Source: Synechococcus sp. BIOS-U3-1 (lineage in GTDB: Bacteria > Cyanobacteriota > Cyanobacteriia > PCC-6307 > Cyanobiaceae). Taken from it: DNA of 64,000 nucleotides. This document shows, one piece after another, positions 1 through 9,719 of this stretch. The notes under the pieces were generated by a model that did not search any database, was not told the DNA's origin, and saw nothing but the letters and a program-made list of their open reading frames with translations. How positions within the stretch are numbered: position 1 is the stretch's first letter; each line of letters begins with the position of its first letter. Where the stretch lies: positions 434,001 through 498,000 of the forward strand of contig NZ_CP047936.1 in NCBI RefSeq assembly GCF_014279975.1. The letters run 5' to 3'. The position numbers and the translations under genes are program-made.

Positions 1-564
<564 letters not shown>

Positions 565-649
565 AGGAAACTCCGGGGTGGGGCGTAAAAAGGCGGGTGA
601 GATCCTACAGGTCCGCCCCGAGCAAACGAGGCTTCAGAGCGGTGTTGGA

Positions 650-1120
650 TCAGTAGCGGTAGTGGGCGAAAGCCTTATTGGCTTCGGCCATCTTGTGGGT
701 TTCTTCGCGCTTGCGAACGGCACTGCCGGCTTCATTGGCAGCATCCATCAGTTCACCAGCAAGCTTTTGAGCCATGCTGCGGCCATTCCGAGCACGCGAG
801 AAACTCACGAGCCAGCGCAGCGCCATGGCTGTGCCGCGCTCCTGGCGCACTTCCATGGGCACCTGATAGGTGGCACCACCGACGCGGCGGGCACGCACTT
901 CAACAAGAGGAGTCGCGTTTTTCACGGCCGTCTCAAAGAGTTCGATGGGGTCGCCACCGGTGCGGTCGCCGATCAGGCTGAAGGCATCGGACAGGATTCG
1001 CTGCGCCGTGGACTTTTTGCCATGCTTCATCAGCCGGGCCACAAGCATCGTGGCGAGTCGGTTATTGAACTGGGGATCTGGGAGGACCGGGCGCTTGACG
1101 GCGGCGTTACGGCGTGACAT
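650..1120 (-). CDS. rpsG: 30S ribosomal protein S7
   Basis: Primary 16S rRNA-binding protein that nucleates assembly of the small-subunit head and lines the E site. It has 156 residues, the normal bacterial length. It begins [16 protein letters not shown] and contains the conserved segments [23 protein letters not shown] and [17 protein letters not shown]. It lies between rpsL (77 nt upstream) and fusA (85 nt downstream) on the minus strand, so it is very likely cotranscribed with both. Nothing unusual was seen. Confidence 0.98.
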   Translation of the reverse strand: MSRRNAAVKRPVLPDPQFNNRLATMLVARLMKHGKKSTAQRILSDAFSLIGDRTGGDPIELFETAVKNATPLVEVRARRVGGATYQVPMEVRQERGTAMALRWLVSFSRARNGRSMAQKLAGELMDAANEAGSAVRKREETHKMAEANKAFAHYRY

Positions 1121-1197
1121 GGACTGTCAAATGAAGAAGGAACGGGGAAGGGTGAAGGTGATGGACAGAAACGATCCAGAAGGCGGATCGTTGGCGA

Positions 1198-1572
1198 TCA
1201 TTCCTTCGGAGACTTGGCGCCGTACTTGGAACGGGACTGACGGCGGTCCTTGACCCCTGCGGTGTCAAGAGTTCCGCGAATGATGTGGTAGCGAACTCCG
1301 GGGAGATCCTTGACGCGACCGCCACGGATCAGCACAACCGAGTGCTCCTGCAAGTTGTGGCCGATGCCACCGATGTAGGCGGTGACCTCGAATCCGGAGG
1401 TGAGGCGCACACGCGCCACTTTGCGCAAGGCCGAATTGGGCTTCTTGGGGGTGGACGTGTACACACGGGTGCAAACACCACGGCGTTCGGGGCAGGCTTT
1501 CAGAGCTGGCGATTTGGTTTTCGCTTTTGAGCTCTGGCGCTCGGTCCGGATTAGTTGCTGAATGGTTGGCAT
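1198..1572 (-). CDS. rpsL: 30S ribosomal protein S12
   Basis: Decoding-centre protein and classical site of streptomycin-resistance mutations. It has 124 residues starting [12 protein letters not shown]. The conserved loop [17 protein letters not shown], with the Lys of PNSALRK, and the segment [16 protein letters not shown] are both intact. It is the first gene of the visible str operon (rpsL-rpsG-fusA, all minus strand). The 76 nt between it and the Fe-S protein gene upstream would have to hold the operon promoter, but no convincing -35/-10 pair was seen there. Confidence 0.98.
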   Translation of the reverse strand: MPTIQQLIRTERQSSKAKTKSPALKACPERRGVCTRVYTSTPKKPNSALRKVARVRLTSGFEVTAYIGGIGHNLQEHSVVLIRGGRVKDLPGVRYHIIRGTLDTAGVKDRRQSRSKYGAKSPKE

Positions 1573-1648
1573 CGACGGTCGCGTAGCGGCCGGAGATCCG
1601 ACCTGTTCGACAATCCATCACAATACTGGTTCGACCTGCCCGTTTAGA

Positions 1649-1966
1649 TCAAAGGCGGCTGAAAGCATTACCGCAGGCACAGCAGCGCACGGCATCGCCG
1701 TTCAGGATCAGGAAGCCTCCGCCACTGATGTCACTTCGATAATCCAGTGTCAGCCCCTCCAACAAAGCGTGCTGAGCATCAGGAACATGCAGGGTGACTC
1801 CCTCTGCTCTGGCAACGGGTGTTCCGCTGAGTTGGCCTGGCTGAAGACGGATGATGTTCTGTTCACAGTGTCCGGCGGTGAGGTCCAGATGCATCACTCC
1901 TGGAGTGCCTGCAACAGCAGCCTGTCGCCCCAGTTCGGCGGCTGCAGTTGCGGTGATTTGCAGCAT
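1649..1966 (-). CDS. A-type iron-sulfur cluster carrier-like protein (HesB/IscA family)
   Basis: This 105-residue protein begins MLQITATAAAELGRQA and has the HesB/IscA core pattern (ITxxAAxxL, GxxHLDLTAG, LLEGLTLDYRSDISGGGF). It ends with a cysteine-rich tail, CCACGNAF, at about residues 94-101. Typical A-type carriers have one central Cys and a C-terminal CGCG motif. Here the tail is CCACG, and the central Cys may be the one in GHCEQN, so cluster binding is plausible but the geometry is not canonical. It starts 50 nt after the end of the glycosidase gene on the same strand. The exact role (carrier or degenerate homologue) is not known. Confidence 0.8.
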   Translation of the reverse strand: MLQITATAAAELGRQAAVAGTPGVMHLDLTAGHCEQNIIRLQPGQLSGTPVARAEGVTLHVPDAQHALLEGLTLDYRSDISGGGFLILNGDAVRCCACGNAFSRL

Positions 1967-2016
1967 GGCGCCCTCAGACCGAAGTTTGGGAAAGGGTTCA
2001 GTTTGCCAGCCGTTGT

Positions 2017-3711
2017 TCAGCGGCGAACCAGCCCCAGACCGTTCTGCACCCTGGGCGTCACGCCACGCCCTGTCATCACGGTTCGATTGGCTGCAAGCAG
2101 TGTGGTGGAGCTACCACCGTCGAGGTTGAGGGCATCGAGCATTCCAAGCTGCTGGAGAGCCAGGGTCGTTTCCAGCAGCGTGGGATCACTGCCTGAAGTG
2201 CCTTTAAGTGTCATCAGCCACACATGACTTCGGTCCTGGGCGACGACCGTTCGCGGAGCTGAAAGTGATAGGAATCCGGCACTGAAACCTTCCTGACGAC
2301 CTCGCAGGACAACTTGACCATTTTTCAGCAGAAGGGGGCCACCAGCCAGCACATGCGGTTGCTCTCCGACTGGATTGGATGGCTGCAAGCTAAAGCTGAC
2401 CCGATCGCCAAGTTGAGCGGGAAGCGGTGCTCCAGCGCGCGAAACGATCAAGGAGCTTCCTACTGATAGAGGTACCCCCAGGCTCAATTCGGCGCGCCCG
2501 TGCTGGTCGATGGTGACGCCATCTCTCACGGTGATGGCCTGTTCCTCGCCGCTCAGGGCCTTGTAGACAGGGCCCCATGCGCGGTTGTAGCGACTCAACC
2601 CGCGCTGGACATAGCCACTGTTGAGAAACCCCAGCTTCCAGAGACGCCCTCCGTTGATCTGCATGGACTGGTCGAGGCGTAGACGGTTGAACAACAGTTT
2701 TTCCCCTGCTGCCCAGCCGATGGCACCCCGGTTCAGTATTGGTCCCGAAAGCCAGGTGCCATTCACACGCAGGGCGCCCAGGGGCAGTTGACGAACTCGA
2801 TTGAAGAACCCTCCATTCACTGCCAATAAAGCCTGTTCAGGTTTGGCCAGTTGGCTGAGAAAGTGAATCCCGGTTTGTGCTCCTCGTGCAGCGAGCGGTC
2901 GCAGCTCGAGCGTTGTGCTGTTGAAGGGAACACCTGCCCTATAAATCTTGATCGGCTTTACTCCCACACGAAATGTGCGGGCATCCAGGATCAGTCCTTT
3001 GCGGCTTGCCTCCTGAATCTCTGGATTGAGCAGAGCCGATTGGAACGCATTCCCCGAGGTACGAACGCGGGTGGAACGCGACCTTTTCAACCCATCGATC
3101 ACAAGCCGCCAGGGTGAGGCAAGGGTGAGCGTTGGACGATCGGCACTGCCCTCAAGTCGTAGGCCCTGCCTTTCGCGTTTGGTCTTCAGGCCGATACTGC
3201 GCAACTTGGCTTCTTGGGCGGCAGTGATTGCAACCCCGAGCAACAAGTCGTCGTTCAGCCGTTGCACCAGCGCGGGCCCGGTGAGATCGAGCACCAGCCG
3301 ACCGGCCGTGCTGCCGCGCCCCTGACGCAGATTTTGAACCCTGGGTGCGTTCAGCGAGATCGACAGGACACCATTTCGATAGCGGGTCGCGACGTTGAAT
3401 TCCTTGAACCAGGATGCTGCGTCAATCGCCACCTCATCAGCAAGAGAGCGCTTGGCCAGCGTCCGTAAAGGGACGCGTTGACCAAACCACTCCAGTGCTT
3501 CGCCACGTTCTGTCCCAACCCTCTGGAAGCCGAGTCGTCCGATCAGCACATCGAGCGGAATCCAGAGCTGGAGTGGTGAGCGTTGGTCGTTTCCGACCCA
3601 TTGCCAAGCCCCCTTGGATTCAAGGTCTCCAACCCTCACTTCGCTTCCTGTGACTCGGTTTGCTGTGCGGACTTCGGTAACCGGGACTGGAGGAGGAGGC
3701 GTCAAAAACAT
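2017..3711 (-). CDS. Phosphodiester glycosidase (NAGPA/DUF2233) family protein
   Basis: A protein of about 564 residues with two recognisable parts. The N-terminal half has repeated short beta segments such as RLVLDLTGPA and WRLVIDGL, which resemble AMIN-type envelope-binding domains. The C-terminal half has the NAGPA/phosphodiester glycosidase pattern: LLAVNGGFFNR, VLAGGPLLLKNG, RTVVAQD and LNLDGGSSTTL, ending GVTPRVQNGLGLV. Family members act in the envelope on phosphodiester-linked sugars, but the substrate here is unknown. No clear signal peptide follows ATG 3711; a TTG at 3717 is an alternative start, and a stop codon lies immediately upstream in frame. A 98-nt gap separates it from the divergent glutamate synthase gene. 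Confidence 0.82.
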   Translation of the reverse strand: MFLTPPPPVPVTEVRTANRVTGSEVRVGDLESKGAWQWVGNDQRSPLQLWIPLDVLIGRLGFQRVGTERGEALEWFGQRVPLRTLAKRSLADEVAIDAASWFKEFNVATRYRNGVLSISLNAPRVQNLRQGRGSTAGRLVLDLTGPALVQRLNDDLLLGVAITAAQEAKLRSIGLKTKRERQGLRLEGSADRPTLTLASPWRLVIDGLKRSRSTRVRTSGNAFQSALLNPEIQEASRKGLILDARTFRVGVKPIKIYRAGVPFNSTTLELRPLAARGAQTGIHFLSQLAKPEQALLAVNGGFFNRVRQLPLGALRVNGTWLSGPILNRGAIGWAAGEKLLFNRLRLDQSMQINGGRLWKLGFLNSGYVQRGLSRYNRAWGPVYKALSGEEQAITVRDGVTIDQHGRAELSLGVPLSVGSSLIVSRAGAPLPAQLGDRVSFSLQPSNPVGEQPHVLAGGPLLLKNGQVVLRGRQEGFSAGFLSLSAPRTVVAQDRSHVWLMTLKGTSGSDPTLLETTLALQQLGMLDALNLDGGSSTTLLAANRTVMTGRGVTPRVQNGLGLVRR

Positions 3712-3809
3712 CCGCAAACGCTAGCCGGGGTGGCCAATCCTTAGGATCGGATTTGCTTCGTGATGGATGTTGCATCCAGAGCGGAGTCAGCCCGACTGTT
3801 ATCCAGGTC

Positions 3810-6800
3810 ATGACTCACCTCACCGGCTCCTCCTGGCCTTACAGCGATAGCGCTGCGCCCCAGGCGGTAGCTGGTGAAAGGGATGCCTGTGGCGTGGGAT
3901 TCCTGGCCCAAATGCAAGGGCATCGCAGCCATTGGGTGTTGCAGCAGGCCTTGCGTGGCCTCGGTTGCATGGAACATCGCGGTGGCTGCGGTGGTGACTC
4001 TGACTCCGGAGATGGTGCAGGTGTCTTGTGTGAAATCCCATGGACGTATCTCAGGGCGATCTGGCCAGAAGCCGCTGATGCCAAAGGGCTTGGAATGATG
4101 TTCCTACCCACAGACGCTGAACGTCGTCAGCAGGCTCGCCAATTTTTTGAAGCGGAAGCCGTTGCACTTGGTCTGCAGTTCTCCGGCTGGCGTGAGGTGC
4201 CTGTTGATTCGGCTGTGCTTGGGCCTATGGCCCGTGAAACTGCTCCTGTTATTGAGCAGTGGTTGGTCAATGGCGAGGCTGAAGGTGATGCCTTCGAGGC
4301 GTTGCTTCTACGACTCCGGCGGCGTGTTGGCGCTAGGGCCAGGGAATCGTGGGGGTTTGAAGGCTCACGTGATTTTTATGTGGCGTCCCTGAGCAGCCGA
4401 ACCGTCGTCTACAAGGGCATGGTGCGCTCGGAAGTGCTCGCCAAGTTTTATGCCGATCTGCGCGATTCCCGTTTTGAAGTGAGCTTCGCGGTGTACCACC
4501 GGCGCTTCAGCACCAACACGCTTCCCCGCTGGCCATTGGCCCAGCCGATGCGGCTCTTGGGTCACAACGGTGAGATCAATACTCTGCTGGGCAATCTCAA
4601 CTGGGCTAAGGCCTCTGAAGCCAGCCTCGCCGGAGTCTGGGGAGAAGCAGCGGACGACCTCAACCCCGTGGTGAATCCCGCTTTCAGTGATTCTGCCAAC
4701 CTCGACGCCACCCTTGAGCTGATGGTGCGCAGTGGTCGTTCCGTCACCGACAGCCTGATCACCCTTGTACCTGAAGCGTTCCGCAACCAGCCGGACCTTG
4801 ATAGCCGTCCTGATGTGACGGCCATGTATGAATTCAACGCTGGCATTCAGGAGCCCTGGGATGGCCCAGCTCTGTTGGTGTTTGCTGATGGCAAGCGTGT
4901 TGGGGCCACTCTGGATCGCAACGGTCTTCGTCCCGCTCGCTGGTGCTCTACGGAGGATGGTTTCGTGATTATGGGATCCGAGACCGGTGTGGTGGATCTC
5001 AGCGGCAAGACCGTGGTTCAAAAAGGTCGGCTCGGTCCTGGCCAGATGCTGGCGGTTGATCTGCAGACCGGCCAGCTGCTGGACAACTGGTTGGTTAAGG
5101 AAGACGCCGCCGGACGTTTCCCCTACGGCGATTGGCTGAAGCAGCACCGCCGCAATGTGCCTCCGCAATTTTGGACCCAGTCTCAGCAAGTCGGAGAACT
5201 CGACCTACTGAGACTGCAGACCGCTATGGGCTTCACGGCGGAGGATTTCGATCTGATCATCGGTGATATGGCCTCCCTAGGGAAGGAGCCCACCTTTTGC
5301 ATGGGTGATGACATCCCACTTGCGGTGCTCTCGGATAAGCCTCATCTGCTTTACGACTACTTCAAGCAGCGTTTCGCTCAGGTCACCAATCCGCCGATCG
5401 ATCCCCTCAGGGAACAACTGGTGATGAGTCTGGAAATGCATCTTGGCGAGCGTCGTCCGGCCTTGAAGCCTCAGGCGGAAGCCGCTTCGGTGATTCATCT
5501 CGATACTCCGGTTCTCAACGAGGCCGAGCTGGAAGAGATCAGCCAGCAAGGTCTTCCGGTTCAGTTCCTCTCCACCCAGGTGACAGTTGAATCCTGCACA
5601 GGTGGTTTCCGAACTGTTCTTGATGACTTGTGCCAGGCGGCTGAGCAAGCCGTGCAGGATGGTGCCCAGGTTCTGGTGCTCTCCGATCGCGTTAATTCCA
5701 ACGCTGAGCCCACATCACTGACGGCCACCACGGTGGCGATGCCGGCACTTCTCGCCGTTGGCTCTGTCCACCACCATCTGCTGCGACGCAAACTGCGACT
5801 GCGCTGCTCTCTTGTGGTGGACACCGCTCAGTGCTGGAGCACTCATCACATGGCCTGCCTCATCGGCTACGGCGCCAGTGCCGTTTGTCCATGGTTGACC
5901 TGGGAAACCACCCGCCATTGGCTCCAACATCCCAAAACGAGAAAGCGGATTGAGCAGGGAAAGCTTCCCGACCTCAGTGCTGATCAGGTTCAGGCCAATG
6001 TGCGTCTCTCTCTGGAGAACGGTCTTAGAAAAATTCTGTCCAAGATCGGCATTTCGTTGCTGGCCAGTTACCACGGTGCGCAGATCTTCGAAGCGATCGG
6101 GCTGGGTGCTGATGTGATCGAGACCGCTTTCAGTGGCACGACCAGTCGGGTTGCCGGCATGACCCTTGCGGAACTGGCGAACGAAACACTCTCGATGCAT
6201 GCCAAGGCTTTCCCCGAGCTGAACCGCAGCAAACTCGAGTTCATGGGGTTCGTTCAATACCGCAACGGTGCGGAGTATCACCGCAATAACCCAGAACTCT
6301 CCAAGGCTTTGCACAAGGCCCTGGCCCAGGGCCCCGGCTACGACCATTTCTCTACTTACAAGACCTTGCTTGAGAACCGTCCGGTGATGGCACTGCGTGA
6401 CTTGCTGGAGTTCAAGGTTGCGTCGTCGCCGTTGCCCCTCGATCAGGTGGAGAGTGTGGAAAGCATTTGCACCCGTTTCTGTACAGGTGGCATGAGCCTC
6501 GGAGCTCTCTCTCGTGAAGCGCACGAAGTTTTGGCTGTGGCCATGAATCGCATCGGTGGCAAGAGCAACAGCGGCGAGGGTGGTGAGGATCCCGCCCGCT
6601 TTCAGGTCCTCACCGATGTGGATGACGTCGGCCGGTCCGTCGCCTTCCCCAGCATCGGTGGGCTTCAGAACGGTGATACCGCCTGCTCAGCGATCAAACA
6701 GATTGCCTCAGGCCGCTTCGGCGTGACGGCTGAATACCTGAGGAGCGGTAAGCAGCTGGAAATCAAGGTGGCTCAGGGTGCCAAACCTGGAGAGGGAGGC

Positions 6801-8408
6801 CAGCTCCCCGGTCCGAAGGTCGACCAGTACATCGCCTGGCTTCGCAACAGCAAGCCCGGTGTTGCGTTGATTTCTCCGCCACCTCATCACGACATCTATT
6901 CCATTGAGGACTTAGCCCAGTTGATCCACGACCTGCACCAGGTGCATCCTTCAGCGCCGGTCAGCGTCAAACTGGTCGCAGAGATCGGTATTGGCACCAT
7001 CGCTGCCGGGGTGGCGAAGGCCAACGCGGACGTGATTCAGATTTCAGGCCACGACGGAGGCACGGGTGCTTCCCCGCTGAGTTCGATTAAGCATGCTGGT
7101 GGTCCCTGGGAATTGGGTCTCACTGAGGTGCATCGAGCTCTGCTCGAGAACGGCCTTCGCGACAGAGTTCTGCTGAGAGCCGATGGCGGTCTCAAGACCG
7201 GTTGGGATGTGGTGATCGCAGCTCTTCTCGGGGCTGAGGAATATGGCTTTGGTTCGATCGCCATGATCGCCGAAGGCTGCGTGATGGCGCGTGTTTGTCA
7301 TCTCAACAGCTGCCCGGTTGGAGTAGCAACACAGAAGGAGAACCTGCGTCAGCGCTTCACGGGAGTTCCCGAGCACGTCGTGAATTTTTTCTGGTATGTC
7401 GCCGAAGAGGTGCGTCAGTTGATGAGTTTGCTTGGTCTGGCGCGACTGGAAGATCTCATTGGCCGCAGTGACCTTCTCAAGCCCAGAGGTGTGTCTCTGG
7501 CCAAAACCAAGTGCGTTGATCTCTCCAGCCTGCTTGCACCGATCAGTGGTTCTGAAGATCGCTCATGGCTTACCCATAGTGCTGAAGCTCATGGCAATGG
7601 GCCCATTCTCGAAGACCAACTGCTGGCCGACTCCGAATTGATGGCTGCTATTGAAAGTCAGCAATCCATTCGTCGCACAGTGGAGATCATCAACACCGAC
7701 CGGAGCGTTTGTGCACGTCTCGCCGGTGAGATTGCCCAGCGCTATGGCAATCGTGGCTTTTTGGGTCAGCTGGAGCTCACCTTCCGCGGAGCTGCTGGTC
7801 AAAGCTTCGGGGCTTTTCTGGTTCAGGGCATGAATGTGCGTCTTGAAGGGGAAGCCAACGACTATGTCGGTAAGGGCATGAACAGTGGTCGTATCACGCT
7901 TGTGCCATCGGATTCCACCGCCAATCCCGGTGATCAGGTGATTCTTGGCAACACCTGTCTGTATGGAGCAACCGGTGGCGAGTTGTTCGCTCATGGGCGA
8001 GCCGGCGAGCGCTTTGGTGTACGCAATAGCGGTGCCCGCACGGTGGTTGAGGGCGCTGGCGACCATTGCTGTGAGTACATGACCGGAGGCGTTGTGGTGG
8101 TGCTCGGCAGCACTGGCCGCAACGTCGGTGCCGGGATGACCGGTGGCGTCACGTTCCTTTTGGATGAAGGTGATCGGGTGACTCCACGCGTGAATCCGGA
8201 GATCGTGGAGGTGTGCCCCATCACCACATCTGAGCAGGAGTCCACCCTTAAGGGTCTACTTGAACTGCATGTCGAGGCCACCGGCAGTGAGAAGGCGTTG
8301 GCGCTCCTTTCTGATTGGTCTGCGGCAAGAAGCCGTTTCAAGGTTCTGGTTCCACCCAGCGAACGAGCTGCAATGGGGCTTGCGGATAAACAGGCCGTTG
8401 CGGCCTGA
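3810..8408 (+). CDS. gltB: Glutamate synthase large subunit, probably ferredoxin-dependent
   Basis: Forms glutamate from glutamine and 2-oxoglutarate, the second half of the GS-GOGAT ammonium assimilation cycle. The protein has 1532 residues from ATG 3810. An in-frame TTG start at 3753 would add 19 residues not typical of the family. The amidotransferase nucleophile is Cys27 in GERDACGVGF after a short propeptide. A central FMN-binding synthase domain follows, with the 3Fe-4S cysteines C1157, C1163 and C1168. The C-terminal beta-helix domain has GxxGGxxxV-type repeats (TGGVVVVLG, GMTGGVTFL). No small NAD(P)H subunit (gltD) is adjacent, and cyanobacteria commonly use ferredoxin, so the Fd-dependent type (GlsF) is favoured by inference. 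Confidence 0.95.
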   Translation: MTHLTGSSWPYSDSAAPQAVAGERDACGVGFLAQMQGHRSHWVLQQALRGLGCMEHRGGCGGDSDSGDGAGVLCEIPWTYLRAIWPEAADAKGLGMMFLPTDAERRQQARQFFEAEAVALGLQFSGWREVPVDSAVLGPMARETAPVIEQWLVNGEAEGDAFEALLLRLRRRVGARARESWGFEGSRDFYVASLSSRTVVYKGMVRSEVLAKFYADLRDSRFEVSFAVYHRRFSTNTLPRWPLAQPMRLLGHNGEINTLLGNLNWAKASEASLAGVWGEAADDLNPVVNPAFSDSANLDATLELMVRSGRSVTDSLITLVPEAFRNQPDLDSRPDVTAMYEFNAGIQEPWDGPALLVFADGKRVGATLDRNGLRPARWCSTEDGFVIMGSETGVVDLSGKTVVQKGRLGPGQMLAVDLQTGQLLDNWLVKEDAAGRFPYGDWLKQHRRNVPPQFWTQSQQVGELDLLRLQTAMGFTAEDFDLIIGDMASLGKEPTFCMGDDIPLAVLSDKPHLLYDYFKQRFAQVTNPPIDPLREQLVMSLEMHLGERRPALKPQAEAASVIHLDTPVLNEAELEEISQQGLPVQFLSTQVTVESCTGGFRTVLDDLCQAAEQAVQDGAQVLVLSDRVNSNAEPTSLTATTVAMPALLAVGSVHHHLLRRKLRLRCSLVVDTAQCWSTHHMACLIGYGASAVCPWLTWETTRHWLQHPKTRKRIEQGKLPDLSADQVQANVRLSLENGLRKILSKIGISLLASYHGAQIFEAIGLGADVIETAFSGTTSRVAGMTLAELANETLSMHAKAFPELNRSKLEFMGFVQYRNGAEYHRNNPELSKALHKALAQGPGYDHFSTYKTLLENRPVMALRDLLEFKVASSPLPLDQVESVESICTRFCTGGMSLGALSREAHEVLAVAMNRIGGKSNSGEGGEDPARFQVLTDVDDVGRSVAFPSIGGLQNGDTACSAIKQIASGRFGVTAEYLRSGKQLEIKVAQGAKPGEGGQLPGPKVDQYIAWLRNSKPGVALISPPPHHDIYSIEDLAQLIHDLHQVHPSAPVSVKLVAEIGIGTIAAGVAKANADVIQISGHDGGTGASPLSSIKHAGGPWELGLTEVHRALLENGLRDRVLLRADGGLKTGWDVVIAALLGAEEYGFGSIAMIAEGCVMARVCHLNSCPVGVATQKENLRQRFTGVPEHVVNFFWYVAEEVRQLMSLLGLARLEDLIGRSDLLKPRGVSLAKTKCVDLSSLLAPISGSEDRSWLTHSAEAHGNGPILEDQLLADSELMAAIESQQSIRRTVEIINTDRSVCARLAGEIAQRYGNRGFLGQLELTFRGAAGQSFGAFLVQGMNVRLEGEANDYVGKGMNSGRITLVPSDSTANPGDQVILGNTCLYGATGGELFAHGRAGERFGVRNSGARTVVEGAGDHCCEYMTGGVVVVLGSTGRNVGAGMTGGVTFLLDEGDRVTPRVNPEIVEVCPITTSEQESTLKGLLELHVEATGSEKALALLSDWSAARSRFKVLVPPSERAAMGLADKQAVAA

Positions 8409-8423
8409 TCGATCCTCCGCACC

Positions 8424-8729
8424 ATGCCCTGGTTCATCAAAACAGAAACCTTCACCCCGGAGACGGCCGCCCTGCCGATTGAGCAGAGGCGGCCTCACCT
8501 CAACGCGCATCGTCAATGGCTGTTGTCCCACGGCAATAGCGGACGTCGCATCCACAGCGGTTACCTGGTGGATGCTGAGCAGCGGCCGGGCGGCGGCGGC
8601 TTGTTGATTTTTGAAGCCAGCAGCTTTGAAGACGCTCACCGCTGGGTGCAGGCCGACCCGATGATTCAGTCCGGACTGGTGACCTGGCAATTGCAGGAAT
8701 GGATCCAGATCGGCGGCGATGAGCTCTGA
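8424..8729 (+). CDS. YCII-related domain protein
   Basis: A 101-residue protein starting MPWFIKTETFTPETA, 15 nt after gltB on the same strand. It has the small ferredoxin-like YCII fold pattern: a conserved middle HLNAHRQWLLSHG, then GYLVDAEQRPGGGGLLIFEASS and a C-terminal FEDAHRWVQADPMIQSGL. The His in RPHLNAH is the residue usually proposed as catalytic. The biochemical role of this family is mostly unknown. The distance suggests cotranscription with gltB, but a functional link is not established. Its end faces lipA with only 3 nt between the two. Confidence 0.85.
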   Translation: MPWFIKTETFTPETAALPIEQRRPHLNAHRQWLLSHGNSGRRIHSGYLVDAEQRPGGGGLLIFEASSFEDAHRWVQADPMIQSGLVTWQLQEWIQIGGDEL

Positions 8730-8732
8730 TCG

Positions 8733-9611
8733 TCAGCGTGGGTGGCTGATCATTAGGCGTTGCACTTCACCGGCGTGATAGCTGCTGCGCGTCAGTGGAC
8801 TGCTCACCACTTGCAGACAACCCAGCTCTTCTTCTCCGATGCGCCGATAATGGTCAAATTGTTCAGGAGTCACGAAGCGGTTCACAGGTAAGTGCCTTGG
8901 CCCGGGAGAGAGGTATTGGCCAATGGTCACGATGTCGACTCGGTGCGCGCGCAAGTCGCTCAGCACTCCGATGACCTCGTCATCGTTTTCGCCGAGACCC
9001 ACCATTAGGCCCGATTTGCTGTAGGACCGAGGCCATCCATCCCTCACCCGTTTCAGCAGTTCAAGAGAGCGTTCGTAGCGGCCCTGAGGTCGAGCTCTTT
9101 TGTAAAGGCGTGGAACCGTTTCGATGTTGTGGTTGAGCACGTGCGGCGCAGCGTCCATCACCGTTGCCAACGCGTCCCAATTTCCACAGAGGTCAGGGAT
9201 CAGTAATTCGATTGTGGTGAATGGAGAGCGTTGTTTCACCTGTTCGATGCAGGCAACGAACTGGCTGGCGCCTCCATCACTCAGGTCATCTCGATTCACC
9301 GAGGTGATCACTACGTGCTTCAGCTTCAGTCGGGACACCGCTTCACCGAGGCGTTCCGGTTCAGTGGGGTCCAGTGCTCGAACACTCTTGTCGAAGTCGA
9401 TGTCGCAGTAGGGACAGGCACGCGTGCAGCCCGGTCCCATGATTAAAAATGTGGCGGTTCCCCCGGCGAAGCATTCGCCGATGTTTGGACAACTGGCTTC
9501 CTGGCAAACCGTATTCAGCTTGAGGTCAAGAAGCAGGTCGGCGACAGCTCCAATGCGTTCCCGCTGAGGGGCTTTGACGCGCAACCAGTCAGGTTTCAGA
9601 ACTGAGGTCAT
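8733..9611 (-). CDS. lipA: Lipoyl synthase
   Basis: Radical SAM enzyme that inserts two sulfurs into octanoylated carrier proteins to make the lipoyl cofactor. It has 292 residues. The auxiliary cluster motif C-x4-C-x5-C is visible as [12 protein letters not shown]. The radical SAM motif C-x3-C-x2-C is visible as CTRACPYCD. The family segments [21 protein letters not shown] and [15 protein letters not shown] are all present. It starts just upstream of, and divergent from, tRNA-Pro (18 nt apart) and converges on the YCII gene. Confidence 0.97.
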   Translation of the reverse strand: MTSVLKPDWLRVKAPQRERIGAVADLLLDLKLNTVCQEASCPNIGECFAGGTATFLIMGPGCTRACPYCDIDFDKSVRALDPTEPERLGEAVSRLKLKHVVITSVNRDDLSDGGASQFVACIEQVKQRSPFTTIELLIPDLCGNWDALATVMDAAPHVLNHNIETVPRLYKRARPQGRYERSLELLKRVRDGWPRSYSKSGLMVGLGENDDEVIGVLSDLRAHRVDIVTIGQYLSPGPRHLPVNRFVTPEQFDHYRRIGEEELGCLQVVSSPLTRSSYHAGEVQRLMISHPR

Positions 9612-9629
9612 CTTCTACAGTCGGGCCAT

Positions 9630-9703
9630 CGGGATGTGGCGCAGCTTGGTAGCGCACTTCGTTCGGGACGAAGGGGCCGCAGGTTCGAATCCTGTCATCC
9701 CGA
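9630..9703 (+). tRNA. tRNA-Pro (anticodon CGG)
   Basis: A 74-nt cloverleaf. The acceptor strands CGGGATG and CATCCCG pair, with discriminator A at 9703. The D stem is GCGC/GCGC, and the anticodon stem CTTCG/CGAAG encloses the loop TTCGGGA with anticodon CGG. The T arm carries GGTTCGAATCC. G37 after the anticodon is normal for tRNA-Pro. CCA is not encoded. It ends 16 nt before the end of the oppositely oriented cobalamin gene. Confidence 0.96.
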
Positions 9704-9719
9704 CTGCACTAGGTCGTCA

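Noticed and set aside
3764-3778. TGGATG-TTG-CATCCA hairpin upstream of gltB as a riboswitch
   Set aside because: Too small, and the surrounding sequence does not match the glutamine-binding RNA motifs I know.
4365-5189. Long minus-strand reading frame opposite gltB (274 codons)
   Set aside because: It mirrors the codon pattern of gltB and has no protein character of its own; similar shadows lie at 5715-6524 and 7563-8066.
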